From the NCBI RefSeq assembly GCF_038024105.1, contig NZ_CP150661.1:930001-994000 (forward strand): DNA of 64,000 bases. The letters run 5' to 3'. The position numbers were made by a program, and so were the translations under genes. Below the pieces are notes generated by a model. It saw nothing but the letters and a program-made list of their open reading frames with translations. It was not told the DNA's origin and did not search any database. Of this stretch, positions 8,779 through 17,045 are shown one piece after another; the stretch's first letter is position 1; each line of letters begins with the position of its first letter. The DNA comes from Polaribacter butkevichii (GTDB lineage Bacteria; Bacteroidota; Bacteroidia; Flavobacteriales; Flavobacteriaceae).

Positions 8779-9283
8779 TTAAAAGATTAGGGTTTTTAAT
8801 ATGTTCTATTTGTTTTAAAGTATTTTCTAAAACATCTAAACGCTGTTGATAATTTCTAATCATGGCATTTATAATTTTTCTTTGTTGCCCGTTTTTATTT
8901 AATTCTATAATAAAAAAAGTATATTCTTCTTCTAATTCTTCTAATTTCTCTAGAGCACTTTCTATAATACGTTCTGTATCTAAGTTCCTATTTTTTTCTA
9001 CTGTTTTTAATTCTTGTCTTATGGTAGAAACAAAATAACTTTGTACTTCTTCCATTTTAGGTGAAACATCTGCCAAGTCCATTTGTCTTTTTTGATGATT
9101 GCTTCCCAACCAAAAGCCAAATATTAAAACTACTGAAGCTGCAACCGACAACCATTTCCAAGAAGTTTTAACAGTTTTCTTTTGTTGATTTAATTTGCGT
9201 TCAAAGCGTTCTAAATGCCCTGTATGCGGCTCTTGAAAGTCGAATTCATTTTCAGAAAAAAATTGATTTAATTTATCTTCCAT
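8759..9283 (-). CDS. Membrane-anchored probable anti-sigma protein
   Basis: From ATG 9283 the product has 174 residues: an acidic cytoplasmic segment, one membrane helix around residues 40-60 (WKWLSVAASVVLIFGFWLG), and a C-terminal charged coiled-coil region. The layout of one helix directly after an ECF sigma gene, with an 11-nt overlap, is typical of anti-sigma partners in Bacteroidota, but no zinc-binding anti-sigma motif is present, so the role is inferred from context. The farther upstream start (9310) would deepen the overlap and is less likely. Confidence 0.65.
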   Translation of the reverse strand: MEDKLNQFFSENEFDFQEPHTGHLERFERKLNQQKKTVKTSWKWLSVAASVVLIFGFWLGSNHQKRQMDLADVSPKMEEVQSYFVSTIRQELKTVEKNRNLDTERIIESALEKLEELEEEYTFFIIELNKNGQQRKIINAMIRNYQQRLDVLENTLKQIEHIKNPNLLNDEIYI

Positions 9284-9839
9284 ACGCTTGTGCTTTACTA
9301 TTTTCTGCAAGTAATACTTGCTTTAATTTCTTTTTTGCTCTAGAAACAGTGGTTCTCACATTTTCATTGGTATAGTTTAAAATCTGAGCAATTTCTTCAT
9401 AATCATATCCTTCTATTAAATGTAAGGTTAACACCAATCTGTAATTTTCTTTTAAACTTTGCAAACAACGCAATACATTTTTTGCTTGTAACCCTGTATA
9501 ATCAATAGTTTCTTCTTCTACATCATCATCAGGAATCACTTCCATTTTTACTTCTTGATATCGGTTATTCTTTTTTAATTGCGTTAAACTTTTATTGATC
9601 ACAATTCTTTTTAACCAAGCTCCAAAAGTTACTTCACCTTTATAACTATCCATCTTTGTAAAAACCGTTAAAAACGCTTCTTGCATAATATCTTCCGCTT
9701 CAAAATTATCTTTTAAAATACGATATGCAGTATTGTACATTGCTTGGTAATAGGCTTTGTACAAATCTAACTGAGCGTTTTTATCCGACTTTTTGCAGCG
9801 TTTTAAAAGGTTGGTTATATGTGGTTGATTAGTTTCCAA
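9273..9839 (-). CDS. ECF-type RNA polymerase sigma factor
   Basis: The 188-residue protein has region 2 (ALYKAYY-like start, then EAEDIMQEAFLTVFTKMDSY, about residues 47-66), the linker GAWLKRIVINKSL, and region 4 with the helix-turn-helix segment EGYDYEEIAQILNYTNENVRTTVSRAKKKLKQ near residues 145-176. ECF sigma factors direct RNA polymerase to a small set of promoters, commonly for envelope functions. It heads an overlapping operon with a membrane anti-sigma-like protein and two exported beta-helix proteins, which are its likely targets. Confidence 0.92.
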   Translation of the reverse strand: METNQPHITNLLKRCKKSDKNAQLDLYKAYYQAMYNTAYRILKDNFEAEDIMQEAFLTVFTKMDSYKGEVTFGAWLKRIVINKSLTQLKKNNRYQEVKMEVIPDDDVEEETIDYTGLQAKNVLRCLQSLKENYRLVLTLHLIEGYDYEEIAQILNYTNENVRTTVSRAKKKLKQVLLAENSKAQAYGR

Positions 9840-9927
9840 TAAAACGTTTGTATTCTATAGACAAATATGTTTTTAATTTGTGACAGTTTCTATAAATAAA
9901 ATTACTCTTTTTTTGAAAAGAACAACT

Positions 9928-10875
9928 TTACATACTTTGCAATACCGTACGTGCTTCATTTTTAGTTGCTACTTTACACAAACTCCAATGTAAATCGTAT
10001 TGGATACTTTCTCCAAGAACCAATTTCTTTTCCGGACTTAAACATTCTAGCTCTGTAAACAAATGATTGCCAAAAATAGTAACAGATGTTCCGTTATCTG
10101 GATACGTAGCTTTTTCTTCAAAATTAAATTGCTCTACAAATAAAGTGTTTTCTAAATACCCTGCAACCCATTTTTTAGCATCTAAACCTATCTTTTGTGG
10201 AAATTCTTCAGACGATTTTAAGGTGATAATATCATTATTTAGTACTACATTTTCTTCTGCGTAATTTTTTGCATCTGGCCATTTAGAAATTGTAAAACCA
10301 TCTTTAAAAACACTATTTTTATTAATGCCTGCAAAACTAACATTGGGTGTTTTTATTTTTGATAAACTCCAAATAGTCAACGGAATGTTTTCTAATTCTT
10401 GATTCTTTGCAGCTACTTTTTTAATCAATTCTTGTTGAATGTTAACTCGTGTTCCTTGTTTAGAAATTGTGATGGTTCTTTTTATCTGAATGCCTAATAA
10501 GGTACTAATCGGACTTTCTAAAACAATACCATTCGCTAAAAAAGTAACTGAATAAGCACTTGCATTTATATAAGGATCTGGCACATGCCTAGAACCTGTT
10601 ATTAAATGAAGATAATCTTCAGAACATGGTAAAACTCTATTTCCACCAACATTTGGCGCCTCAATGTTAGCTCCATTTTTAAAATATGCATCTTTAGTAA
10701 ATGCAACACCTTCTAGCGCTTTATTCTCATACAGAACATTTTCTCCATCAATAAAACCATAATGCATAATGCGTCCAGTTTCTGGTACCACTAAAACTTT
10801 AATTTCAGCATTTGAAATGACTATTGTTTCTTTCCATCCTTTATAAAGGATATTTTTAATTTGTATGGCAGACAT
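9928..10875 (-). CDS. DUF4380-like galactose-mutarotase-fold protein
   Basis: The 315-residue cytoplasmic protein begins with a segment (ISNAEIKVLVVPETGRIMHYGF) typical of DUF4380 and other proteins of the aldose-epimerase/mutarotase fold, in which the GRI(M) turn is conserved. Later segments (NIEAPNVGGNRVLPC; IPLTIWSLSKI; NHLFTELECLSP) also suit that fold. Enzymatic activity has not been assigned to the family, and no sugar-utilisation neighbours are present. It lies upstream of the ECF sigma gene by 88 nt on the same strand, with an AT-rich gap. Fold assignment is moderate. Confidence 0.6.
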   Translation of the reverse strand: MSAIQIKNILYKGWKETIVISNAEIKVLVVPETGRIMHYGFIDGENVLYENKALEGVAFTKDAYFKNGANIEAPNVGGNRVLPCSEDYLHLITGSRHVPDPYINASAYSVTFLANGIVLESPISTLLGIQIKRTITISKQGTRVNIQQELIKKVAAKNQELENIPLTIWSLSKIKTPNVSFAGINKNSVFKDGFTISKWPDAKNYAEENVVLNNDIITLKSSEEFPQKIGLDAKKWVAGYLENTLFVEQFNFEEKATYPDNGTSVTIFGNHLFTELECLSPEKKLVLGESIQYDLHWSLCKVATKNEARTVLQSM

Positions 10876-11000
10876 CTGTGTTATTTTCTATTGCAAAAAT
10901 GATGAAAAAAAAAGGGAAGTACTTATATTGATACTAACAATAGATAATTATTTGTTTTAATAGTACTTTTGAATCTGAACAAATCTGCTTTTTAATTTCT

Positions 11001-11660
11001 ATGGATAAAAAAATAAAGAAGCCTTGGCCTACAAAAAAAGCCATGGAACAGGTATATGAACTAAATCTTTGGGGAAGCAATAACACTGAATTTTATTCTG
11101 GTTCTGGCTCTCATCAACTAGAAATAATAACACCTTATATTGATGTTGTTCGTGCCTTTTTAAAAACATTTAAAACACCAATTACGGTTTGCGATTTAGG
11201 TTGTGGAGATTTTAACATTGGCAAGCAATTGGTTCCTTTTACCAAGAATTATATTGCTGTAGATATTGTTTCAAATTTAATAGATCACAATACAAAAACC
11301 TTTAAAGCAGCAAATTTAGAATTCCGTTGTTTAGATATTGCTGTAGATAATTTACCCGCTGCAGATTGTGTTATCTTAAGACAAGTATTGCAACATTTAT
11401 CTAATAAAGAAGTACAAAGTATTGTAAATAAATTAGACAATTATAAATACATTATCCTCACAGAGCATTTGCCTTCAGGAAACTTTACACCCAATAAAGA
11501 TATAATATCCGGACAAGGAATTCGAATTAAAAAACAAAGCGGAATAGACTTATTAGCAGCACCTTTTAATTTAAAAGTGAAAGATGAGAAACAATTATTA
11601 TCTTATGTTTTAAAGGATAATAAAGGGATTATTATAACTACGCTCTACAGTTTGCTTTAA
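11001..11660 (+). CDS. Class I SAM-dependent methyltransferase
   Basis: The 219-residue product shows the class I glycine motif DLGCGDFNIGKQL (about residues 68-80), an acidic motif II (AVDIVSNLID) and a DCVILRQVLQHLS post-motif. The N-terminus is rich in Lys and Trp and the substrate is unidentified. It is a single gene converging on the HigBA operon (stop codons 1 nt apart). The ATG at 11001 is the only reasonable start. Confidence 0.8.
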   Translation: MDKKIKKPWPTKKAMEQVYELNLWGSNNTEFYSGSGSHQLEIITPYIDVVRAFLKTFKTPITVCDLGCGDFNIGKQLVPFTKNYIAVDIVSNLIDHNTKTFKAANLEFRCLDIAVDNLPAADCVILRQVLQHLSNKEVQSIVNKLDNYKYIILTEHLPSGNFTPNKDIISGQGIRIKKQSGIDLLAAPFNLKVKDEKQLLSYVLKDNKGIIITTLYSLL

Positions 11661-11661
11661 A

Positions 11662-12018
11662 TTAATAATCTTGCACCAAAACCTCTGTAGGAATATGTAA
11701 TTTTAAATTTAAGTTTCTAATCATTTCTAAAGTCAGTTTTCTTTTTTTGTTTAAAATTTCACTTACACGACTTTTAAACCCAATAACTTCAGCCAAATCT
11801 TTTTGCTTTAACCCCATTTGCTCCATTCTAAATTTAATAGCCTCAATAGGATCTGGAAAGCCAATAGGGAACACCTCATTTTCATATTTATCAATTAAAA
11901 TTGATAGAATCTCTAATTCATCACCAGTTTTTGTGTCTTTTTTAGCATCAAAAATTACCTCTAACCTATCTAAAGATTTTTGATAATCTACTTCATTTTT
12001 TATTGGTTTAATATTCAT
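11662..12018 (-). CDS. higA: HigA-type antitoxin (XRE helix-turn-helix)
   Basis: From ATG 12018 this is a 118-residue protein. The C-terminal half contains an XRE/Cro helix-turn-helix (RMEQMGLKQKDLAEVIGFKS, then RVSEILNKKRKLT). The N-terminal half is helical and acidic and would cover the toxin. HigA neutralises HigB and represses its own promoter. The start lies 1 nt after the toxin stop codon, the usual toxin-first order of HigBA loci. An in-frame ATG at 12048 overlaps the toxin and is less likely. A palindromic operator candidate lies upstream of the toxin. Confidence 0.88.
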   Translation of the reverse strand: MNIKPIKNEVDYQKSLDRLEVIFDAKKDTKTGDELEILSILIDKYENEVFPIGFPDPIEAIKFRMEQMGLKQKDLAEVIGFKSRVSEILNKKRKLTLEMIRNLNLKLHIPTEVLVQDY

Positions 12019-12019
12019 C

Positions 12020-12313
12020 TTAAATTTCGTTTGCGTTAACTTTATCATATGCTGCGTGTGTACCTAGAAATCGAATCCAACATATTTGGTATTCTAAATT
12101 AAACTTCACAATTAACCTATAATTATTTCCTTTTATATTAAACACTACTCGGTTATCCGTTAAAATACTAGCACTTGGATATTCCTTTTTTAATTCATTG
12201 AAAGATTCCCAGTTAGCTCTTTCCATTTCTCGGTACCAAGCTGTTAGTTGCTGTTCCGAATCGGAATGTTTTAACCAAAAATCCCTTAAAGTTCGTTTTG
12301 CAATAACTCTCAC
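12020..12313 (-). CDS. higB: HigB-type toxin (RelE-like mRNA interferase)
   Basis: This 97-residue protein has the RelE/HigB pattern: an N-terminal RVIAKRTLRDFWLKH, a central VFNIKGNNYRLIVKFN and a C-terminal IRFLGTHAAYDKV. HigB toxins cleave mRNA on the ribosome. No in-frame ATG precedes the conserved start, so I place the start at GTG 12313, which gives the standard length; the longer frame to 12415 reads through the promoter. HigB precedes HigA. The gene appears intact, with the terminal histidine and tyrosine retained. Confidence 0.87.
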   Translation of the reverse strand: MRVIAKRTLRDFWLKHSDSEQQLTAWYREMERANWESFNELKKEYPSASILTDNRVVFNIKGNNYRLIVKFNLEYQICWIRFLGTHAAYDKVNANEI

Positions 12314-12344
12314 ATGTTTTTTCTTTAAGCAAATATACAAAAAG

Positions 12345-12359
12345 TTCCCGAAACGGGAA
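12345..12359. promoter_or_regulatory. Palindromic operator candidate for HigA
   Basis: TTCCCG (12345-12350) and CGGGAA (12354-12359) form a perfect 6-bp inverted repeat around AAA, 32 nt upstream of the higB GTG. Its position in the promoter region of a HigBA locus suggests HigA binding, which is an inference. Confidence 0.55.
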
Positions 12360-12494
12360 TATTTAAATATATACAATGAATAAAACTGAATCAAACTAAA
12401 TTTAAACCTTGGCACAACAATTGTTTTTATATATTAGAGATTCAGAAAATAGATAATTAATTTACTGATTATCAACAAACTAAAAATAACGAAT

Positions 12495-12538
12495 TGACAT
12501 TGATTTTACAGTTTTTAAAAATCAATGTCAGTATGACA
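12495..12538. promoter_or_regulatory. Nested inverted repeats upstream of lon
   Basis: A perfect 13-bp inverted repeat (12495-12507 with 12518-12530) is followed by an overlapping one, TGTCA-gta-TGACA (12526-12538). The second ends 13 nt before the lon start codon. The pentamer TGACA/TGTCA thus occurs three times. It could be a regulator binding site or a structured 5' leader controlling lon. Confidence 0.5.
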
Positions 12539-12550
12539 GAGATATAACAG

Positions 12551-15004
12551 ATGAGCAAACCAAAAATAATGCATTTAGACAATTTGTCGCTACATAGCAT
12601 GTTAAATGAAGATTCAGAATTAATTCCGTTAATGACTCCAGAAGATGAGGAGATTATTAACAAAGAAAGCGTTCCGGAAGTTTTAGCTATTTTACCTTTA
12701 AGAAACACCGTATTGTTTCCAGGAGTTGTAATACCTATTACTGCAGGTAGAGACGCTTCTATACAGTTGATAAAAGATGCCAACAAAGGCGATAAAGTAA
12801 TTGGAGTTGTTGCTCAAAAAAATGAAGAAGTAGAAGAACCTGGTTTAGCAGACATTCATACAACAGGTGTTGTTGCCCAAATTTTACGTGTTTTAAAAAT
12901 GCCTGATGGCAACACAACCGTTATTATACAAGGTAAAAAACGTTTCGAAATTGATACCATCGTTCAGGACAAACCGTATTTAAAAGCTACTGTAAAAGAA
13001 GCTATTGAAGACAGAAGTGTAGATGATGAAAAAGAATTTGAAGCCATTATAGAATCTATTAAAGAACAAGCTTTAGAAGTAATAAAGGAAAACCCAATGT
13101 TACCTAGCGAAGCTTCTTTTGCGATTAAAAACATAAAATCAGATTCGTTTTTGGTGAATTTTATTTCATCGAACATGGATTTATCTGTAGCGCAAAAACA
13201 AATAATTTTAGAAAAAGACAATCTAAAAGAACGTGCTTTGTTAGCCTTAAAAAACTTAAACAAAGAGCTTCAGAAATTAAAATTACGTAACGATATTCAG
13301 TCTAAAACTCGCGAAGATTTAGACCAACAACAACGTGAATATTATTTACATCAGCAATTAAAAACCATACAAGATGAACTTGGTGGCGTTTCTAATGACG
13401 AGGAGTTAGAAGAAATGCGCAAGCAAGCAAAAACTAAGAAATGGAATAAAGAAGTTGCTGCTACTTTCGAGAAAGAGATCAATCGATTAAAAAGAATGAA
13501 TCCGCAAGCGGCTGAATATGGTGTTCAGAGAAGTTACTTAGAATTGTTGCTAGAGTTACCTTGGGGAATTTACTCTGAAGATAAATTCGATTTAAAACTA
13601 GCTACAAAGGTTTTAGATAGAGATCACTTTGGTTTAGAAAAAGTAAAAGAAAGAATTATAGAACACTTAGCGGTTTTAAAGTTAAGAGGAGATATGAAAT
13701 CGCCAATTATCTGTTTATACGGACCTCCAGGAGTTGGTAAAACTTCTTTAGGGAAATCTGTTGCAGAAGCATTAGGACGTAAATACGTACGTATGTCTTT
13801 AGGTGGTTTGCGTGATGAAGCAGAAATTAGAGGACATAGAAAAACTTATATTGGTGCCATGCCAGGGCGTTTAATTCAGAATTTAAAAAAGGCAGGAACC
13901 TCTAACCCGGTTTTTGTTTTAGATGAAATAGACAAGCTAAGTAATAGCCATCAAGGAGATCCTTCTTCTGCCATGTTAGAAGTTTTAGATCCGGAGCAAA
14001 ACGAAGCTTTTTACGACAACTACTTAGAAGTTGGGTACGATTTATCTAAAGTACTTTTTATTGCAACCGCCAATAACTTAGGTCAAATTCCTTGGGCATT
14101 GCGCGATAGAATGGAAATTATAAATGTTACCGGTTATACGATAGAAGAAAAAATAGAAATTGCCAAAAGACATTTATTACCAAAACAATTAAAAGAACAC
14201 GGTTTAACCACCAAAGATTTAAAGTTAGGTAAAAAACAATTAGAGCAAATTGTAGAAGGTTATACAAGAGAATCTGGTGTACGTGGTTTAGAAAAGAAAA
14301 TTGCCAAAGTGGTACGTTTTGCAGCTAAATCTATTGCTTTAGAAGAAGAATATGACGTAGCTCTTTCATCAGAAAAAATAGAAGATATTTTAGGAACACC
14401 AAGATTTAGAGATAAATTCGAAAACAATGATGTTGCTGGTGTTGTTACCGGTTTAGCTTGGACCAGCGTTGGTGGAGACATTTTATTTATAGAATCTATT
14501 TTATCTAAAGGAAAAGGAACGCTTTCTATTACAGGTAATTTAGGTACGGTAATGAAAGAATCTGCAACCATTGCCCTACAATACATCAAATCAAACGCAG
14601 AAGAATTTGGAATTAAACAAGAGGTTTTAGAAAAATACAATGTACACATTCACGTACCAGAAGGCGCAACGCCAAAAGACGGACCAAGTGCAGGTATTAC
14701 CATGTTAACTTCTTTAGTTTCTTCTTTTACGCAACGTAAAATTAAAAACAAATTAGCCATGACTGGCGAAATTACTTTACGTGGAAAAGTGTTACCTGTT
14801 GGCGGAATTAAAGAAAAAATATTAGCGGCTAAAAGAGCAAATATTAAAGAAATTATTCTGTGTAAAGAAAACGAAAAAGACATTTTAGAAATCAAAGAAA
14901 GCTACTTAAAAGGCATGACGTTCCATTATGTTACAGAAATGAAAGAAGTTATAGAAATAGCACTTACAAAGCAAAAAGTAAAGAATGCTAAAAAATTAAA
15001 CTAA
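12551..15004 (+). CDS. lon: ATP-dependent protease La (Lon)
   Basis: This is a full-length 817-residue Lon. It has an N-terminal LAN substrate-binding domain (about residues 45-240), an AAA+ module with Walker [10 protein letters not shown] (about 394-402) and Walker [10 protein letters not shown], and the serine-lysine protease domain with [10 protein letters not shown] (Ser near 718) and [12 protein letters not shown] (Lys near 761). Lon degrades misfolded and regulatory proteins in the cytoplasm. It is a single-gene unit with its own terminator and a strong inverted repeat in the leader. An antitoxin gene lies next door, and antitoxins are classic Lon substrates, although proximity alone proves nothing. 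Confidence 0.97.
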   Translation: MSKPKIMHLDNLSLHSMLNEDSELIPLMTPEDEEIINKESVPEVLAILPLRNTVLFPGVVIPITAGRDASIQLIKDANKGDKVIGVVAQKNEEVEEPGLADIHTTGVVAQILRVLKMPDGNTTVIIQGKKRFEIDTIVQDKPYLKATVKEAIEDRSVDDEKEFEAIIESIKEQALEVIKENPMLPSEASFAIKNIKSDSFLVNFISSNMDLSVAQKQIILEKDNLKERALLALKNLNKELQKLKLRNDIQSKTREDLDQQQREYYLHQQLKTIQDELGGVSNDEELEEMRKQAKTKKWNKEVAATFEKEINRLKRMNPQAAEYGVQRSYLELLLELPWGIYSEDKFDLKLATKVLDRDHFGLEKVKERIIEHLAVLKLRGDMKSPIICLYGPPGVGKTSLGKSVAEALGRKYVRMSLGGLRDEAEIRGHRKTYIGAMPGRLIQNLKKAGTSNPVFVLDEIDKLSNSHQGDPSSAMLEVLDPEQNEAFYDNYLEVGYDLSKVLFIATANNLGQIPWALRDRMEIINVTGYTIEEKIEIAKRHLLPKQLKEHGLTTKDLKLGKKQLEQIVEGYTRESGVRGLEKKIAKVVRFAAKSIALEEEYDVALSSEKIEDILGTPRFRDKFENNDVAGVVTGLAWTSVGGDILFIESILSKGKGTLSITGNLGTVMKESATIALQYIKSNAEEFGIKQEVLEKYNVHIHVPEGATPKDGPSAGITMLTSLVSSFTQRKIKNKLAMTGEITLRGKVLPVGGIKEKILAAKRANIKEIILCKENEKDILEIKESYLKGMTFHYVTEMKEVIEIALTKQKVKNAKKLN

Positions 15005-15013
15005 ACTTAAAAA

Positions 15014-15057
15014 GCCTCTAATATGCTGATTTTTAATTGGTAATTAGAGGCCTTTTT
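15014..15057 (+). terminator. Intrinsic terminator of lon
   Basis: GCCTCTAAT (15014-15022) pairs with ATTAGAGGC (15043-15051), followed by a CTTTTT run. It sits 10 nt past the lon stop codon. Confidence 0.85.
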
Positions 15058-15131
15058 ATGCCCTTTTACCAACGTTTTTACTTTCTGTAGTAAAACATTA
15101 CATATAAATAGCTAGTTCCGTTTTAGCATAG

Positions 15132-15139
15132 TAAATTTG
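15132..15139 (+). promoter_or_regulatory. Candidate Bacteroidota -7 promoter element
   Basis: TAAATTTG matches TAnnTTTG. Transcription from here would start near 15146 and give a leader of about 160 nt before the nucleotidyltransferase ATG, running through the terminator hairpin at 15253-15289. No clear -33 block is seen. The rest of 15058-15304 is AT-rich and holds no gene that I can support. Confidence 0.35.
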
Positions 15140-15252
15140 CAAAAAAACAATTTTAATGATTATTTAGGCCTCTAAAAAATTACATTCGTAAAATTTACAC
15201 CTATTTACTACATTATACACAAGTAAAAACACAAAACACTAAACATAACTCA

Positions 15253-15289
15253 CATAAAAGCGCTACAAAGTGCTTTTATGTTTTTTTTT
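15253..15289 (+). terminator. Terminator hairpin just upstream of the LicC-like gene
   Basis: CATAAAAGC (15253-15261) pairs perfectly with GCTTTTATG (15272-15280) and is followed by nine T. It ends 15 nt before the ATG at 15305. No gene on the plus strand lies between it and the terminator of lon, so it either ends a small RNA or attenuates the following gene. Confidence 0.7.
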
Positions 15290-15304
15290 GATACTAAATA
15301 GTAC

Positions 15305-16096
15305 ATGACTCTTACCTCTAAAAACAATACAAATACCCCACGCATTACAACAGCATTATTATTAGCTGCCGGCACCGGAAGTCGTCTTTTTCCAATCACA
15401 AAAGACGCTCCAAAATGCTTAACCTTAGTCAGCGAAAAACCAATGTTGGCACGCCTTGTAACCAATTTAAAAGACCAAGGTTTTACGCGTCTTGTTATTG
15501 TAACCGGTTATAAACAAGAATGTATTGTAGACTTTTTAGGCAACCAAACAGAGGGTTTAAGTATCGAGTACATACACAGTCCGCTATACAAAACCACCAA
15601 CAATATTTACTCACTTTGGATGGCCCGTAACAGCATCAAAGAACCTTTTGTACTACTAGAGAGCGACTTGGTTTTAGACACCGCTCTATTAACCCACATG
15701 AGGTATCCCAATAGAATTGCCGTAGCAAAAATGCAACCTTGGTTAAACGGAACTACCGTAACTTTAAATGACCAAAACAAGGTAATGCAGTTTCAACCAG
15801 GCACCACAGAGCCGTATACAGAAACGCGTTATAAAACCGTCAATATTTATAGTTTCTCTTTAGAATCTTGGCAAGAAGTTACCAAAAAACTGAATCAATA
15901 TATTGAAGCCGGAAACGTAAACGCCTATTACGAAACCGTTTTTACAACCTTAGTAGCCGAAAGAAAACTAGCATTCGAAGCTGTTTCTTTTGATGAAAAA
16001 CCTTGGTACGAAGTAGATACTCTTTTAGATTTAGCCGAAGCGGAAAAATTATTTCCAGTAGCTGCTGAAGAAGAAGTTACCTACGCTCTTTATTAA
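15305..16096 (+). CDS. LicC-like sugar/choline-phosphate nucleotidyltransferase
   Basis: The N-terminal NTP-transferase motif is intact: LLLAAGTGSRLFPITKDAPKC (G-x-G-x-R, six residues, P-K; about residues 19-39). It is followed by VIVTGYK, a TTNNIYSLWMAR stretch and ESDLVLD, which supplies a metal-binding aspartate; this pattern is that of the phosphocholine cytidylyltransferase (LicC) group. The 263-residue enzyme probably activates a phosphorylated alcohol or sugar as a CDP or other NDP derivative. No kinase or transferase partner (licA, licD) is adjacent. Its codon use looks somewhat more GC-rich than its neighbours. Confidence 0.72.
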   Translation: MTLTSKNNTNTPRITTALLLAAGTGSRLFPITKDAPKCLTLVSEKPMLARLVTNLKDQGFTRLVIVTGYKQECIVDFLGNQTEGLSIEYIHSPLYKTTNNIYSLWMARNSIKEPFVLLESDLVLDTALLTHMRYPNRIAVAKMQPWLNGTTVTLNDQNKVMQFQPGTTEPYTETRYKTVNIYSFSLESWQEVTKKLNQYIEAGNVNAYYETVFTTLVAERKLAFEAVSFDEKPWYEVDTLLDLAEAEKLFPVAAEEEVTYALY

Positions 16097-16132
16097 TTTT
16101 TTTTAGAAGCTATTTCCTGCTTTTCACTGTAT

Positions 16133-16178
16133 CTTTTTTCTTTCATTTCTTGCGAATGCAAAAAATGAAAGAAAAAAG
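16133..16178 (+). terminator. Strong hairpin after the LicC-like gene (repeat-derived)
   Basis: The arms 16133-16148 and 16163-16178 pair perfectly over 16 bp around a 14-nt loop. The T-rich left arm and A-rich right arm make it able to end minus-strand transcripts as well. The loop begins the 14-nt direct repeat that recurs at 16243. Confidence 0.6.
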
Positions 16179-16256
16179 GATGCCGTTTCAATCAGGGCTA
16201 CACTTGCTTGTTGAGGTTGATGAGTTAGTAACGTTTTTTTTTATTTCTTGCGAATG
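16145..16256. repeat. 14-nt direct repeat ATTTCTTGCGAATG
   Basis: The sequence occurs exactly at 16145-16158 and 16243-16256. The first copy overlaps the hairpin described at 16133-16178. Between them lies non-coding sequence. This looks like part of a dispersed flavobacterial intergenic repeat. Confidence 0.5.
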
Positions 16257-16272
16257 GAGTTACAGATGATTT

Positions 16273-16299
16273 GTTTGTTTATTTAAACAATAAACAAAC
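16273..16299. repeat. 11-bp perfect inverted repeat near the RloB 3' end
   Basis: GTTTGTTTATT (16273-16283) and AATAAACAAAC (16289-16299) flank TAAAC. It is 86 nt downstream of the RloB stop codon on the minus strand and may help to end that transcript. Confidence 0.5.
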
Positions 16300-16385
16300 A
16301 AAACACGAACAACGAAATTCCTTTGGTATTTACCAAGTACGATAAAATTAACAATAACGTTTATATGGTGTTGTACGATTATACT

Positions 16386-17045
16386 TTATTTTAATTGATT
16401 TTTCACAATTCTTATCTTATTCTTTATTACAGAAAACATACTTTTTGCTAATAAATAAACTTCAGAAGAACCTTTCAATGGTCTTTCGTTCTCATCTGCT
16501 TTGTAATTCCTTTCAGCATTATTAATGGCTTCTTCGATAAAAATTGGATGTCTTCTTGAGTCAAATCCTCCCCTATAGTTTTCATTTACTTTCTGCTTCC
16601 AACTTTTACAAATATCGTCAGATTCAAACTCTTCAACTTTTTTATTTTGATGGAAAAATAACCAAACTTCAAAGCAAGGGTTACTTTCTACAAAAAACCA
16701 ATTATCTTTAATCTTACATTCTGCTTTAATTTTACTTATTTGTTCTTCTCGACTATCAGATTTATCTGGGTCAGTATCCAATACAATCCATACCTCATCA
16801 TTTTCTTGTATTGTAAACTTTGCTTTATCACCACTAAATGAGTTTATAGCTAAATCATAAAGACCTTTAGGAGAATTGTTGTCATCTTGTTTTAATTTAT
16901 TAACCTCAACTTTAATACGGGAATCAATTTCTCTGAAATACTCAAAATATTGATATTCTCTCTTAGCTCCTTCACAGAAAATGTATAAACTTTTAGCTTC
17001 TCTACTTGGTGCTTGTCTTTCAAAAAGCCTATTTGTTAAAATCAT
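16386..17045 (-). CDS. rloB: RloB-like TOPRIM-type protein
   Basis: The 219-residue product matches the RloB family. It has an N-terminal IFCEGAKREYQYFEYF with the TOPRIM-like glutamate (Glu25), a VWIVLDTDPDKS block with the D-x-D pair (Asp90, Asp92), and the family signature SNPCFEVWLFFH (about 121-132). TOPRIM domains are nuclease or primase-like; in the related PARIS system the small TOPRIM partner is the toxic effector. Its start overlaps the ATPase gene by 17 nt, showing tight coupling. A defence role is inferred from the family and pairing. Confidence 0.82.
   Translation of the reverse strand: MILTNRLFERQAPSREAKSLYIFCEGAKREYQYFEYFREIDSRIKVEVNKLKQDDNNSPKGLYDLAINSFSGDKAKFTIQENDEVWIVLDTDPDKSDSREEQISKIKAECKIKDNWFFVESNPCFEVWLFFHQNKKVEEFESDDICKSWKQKVNENYRGGFDSRRHPIFIEEAINNAERNYKADENERPLKGSSEVYLLAKSMFSVIKNKIRIVKNQLK

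Noticed and set aside
11001..12415. Restriction-modification system (methyltransferase beside HigBA)
   Set aside because: The methyltransferase lacks DNA-methylase motifs such as NPPY or DPPY, and the neighbour is clearly a HigBA pair, not a nuclease.
12472..12786. Minus-strand ORF of 104 residues before lon
   Set aside because: It is antisense to the start of lon and would span the inverted repeats; shadow frame only.
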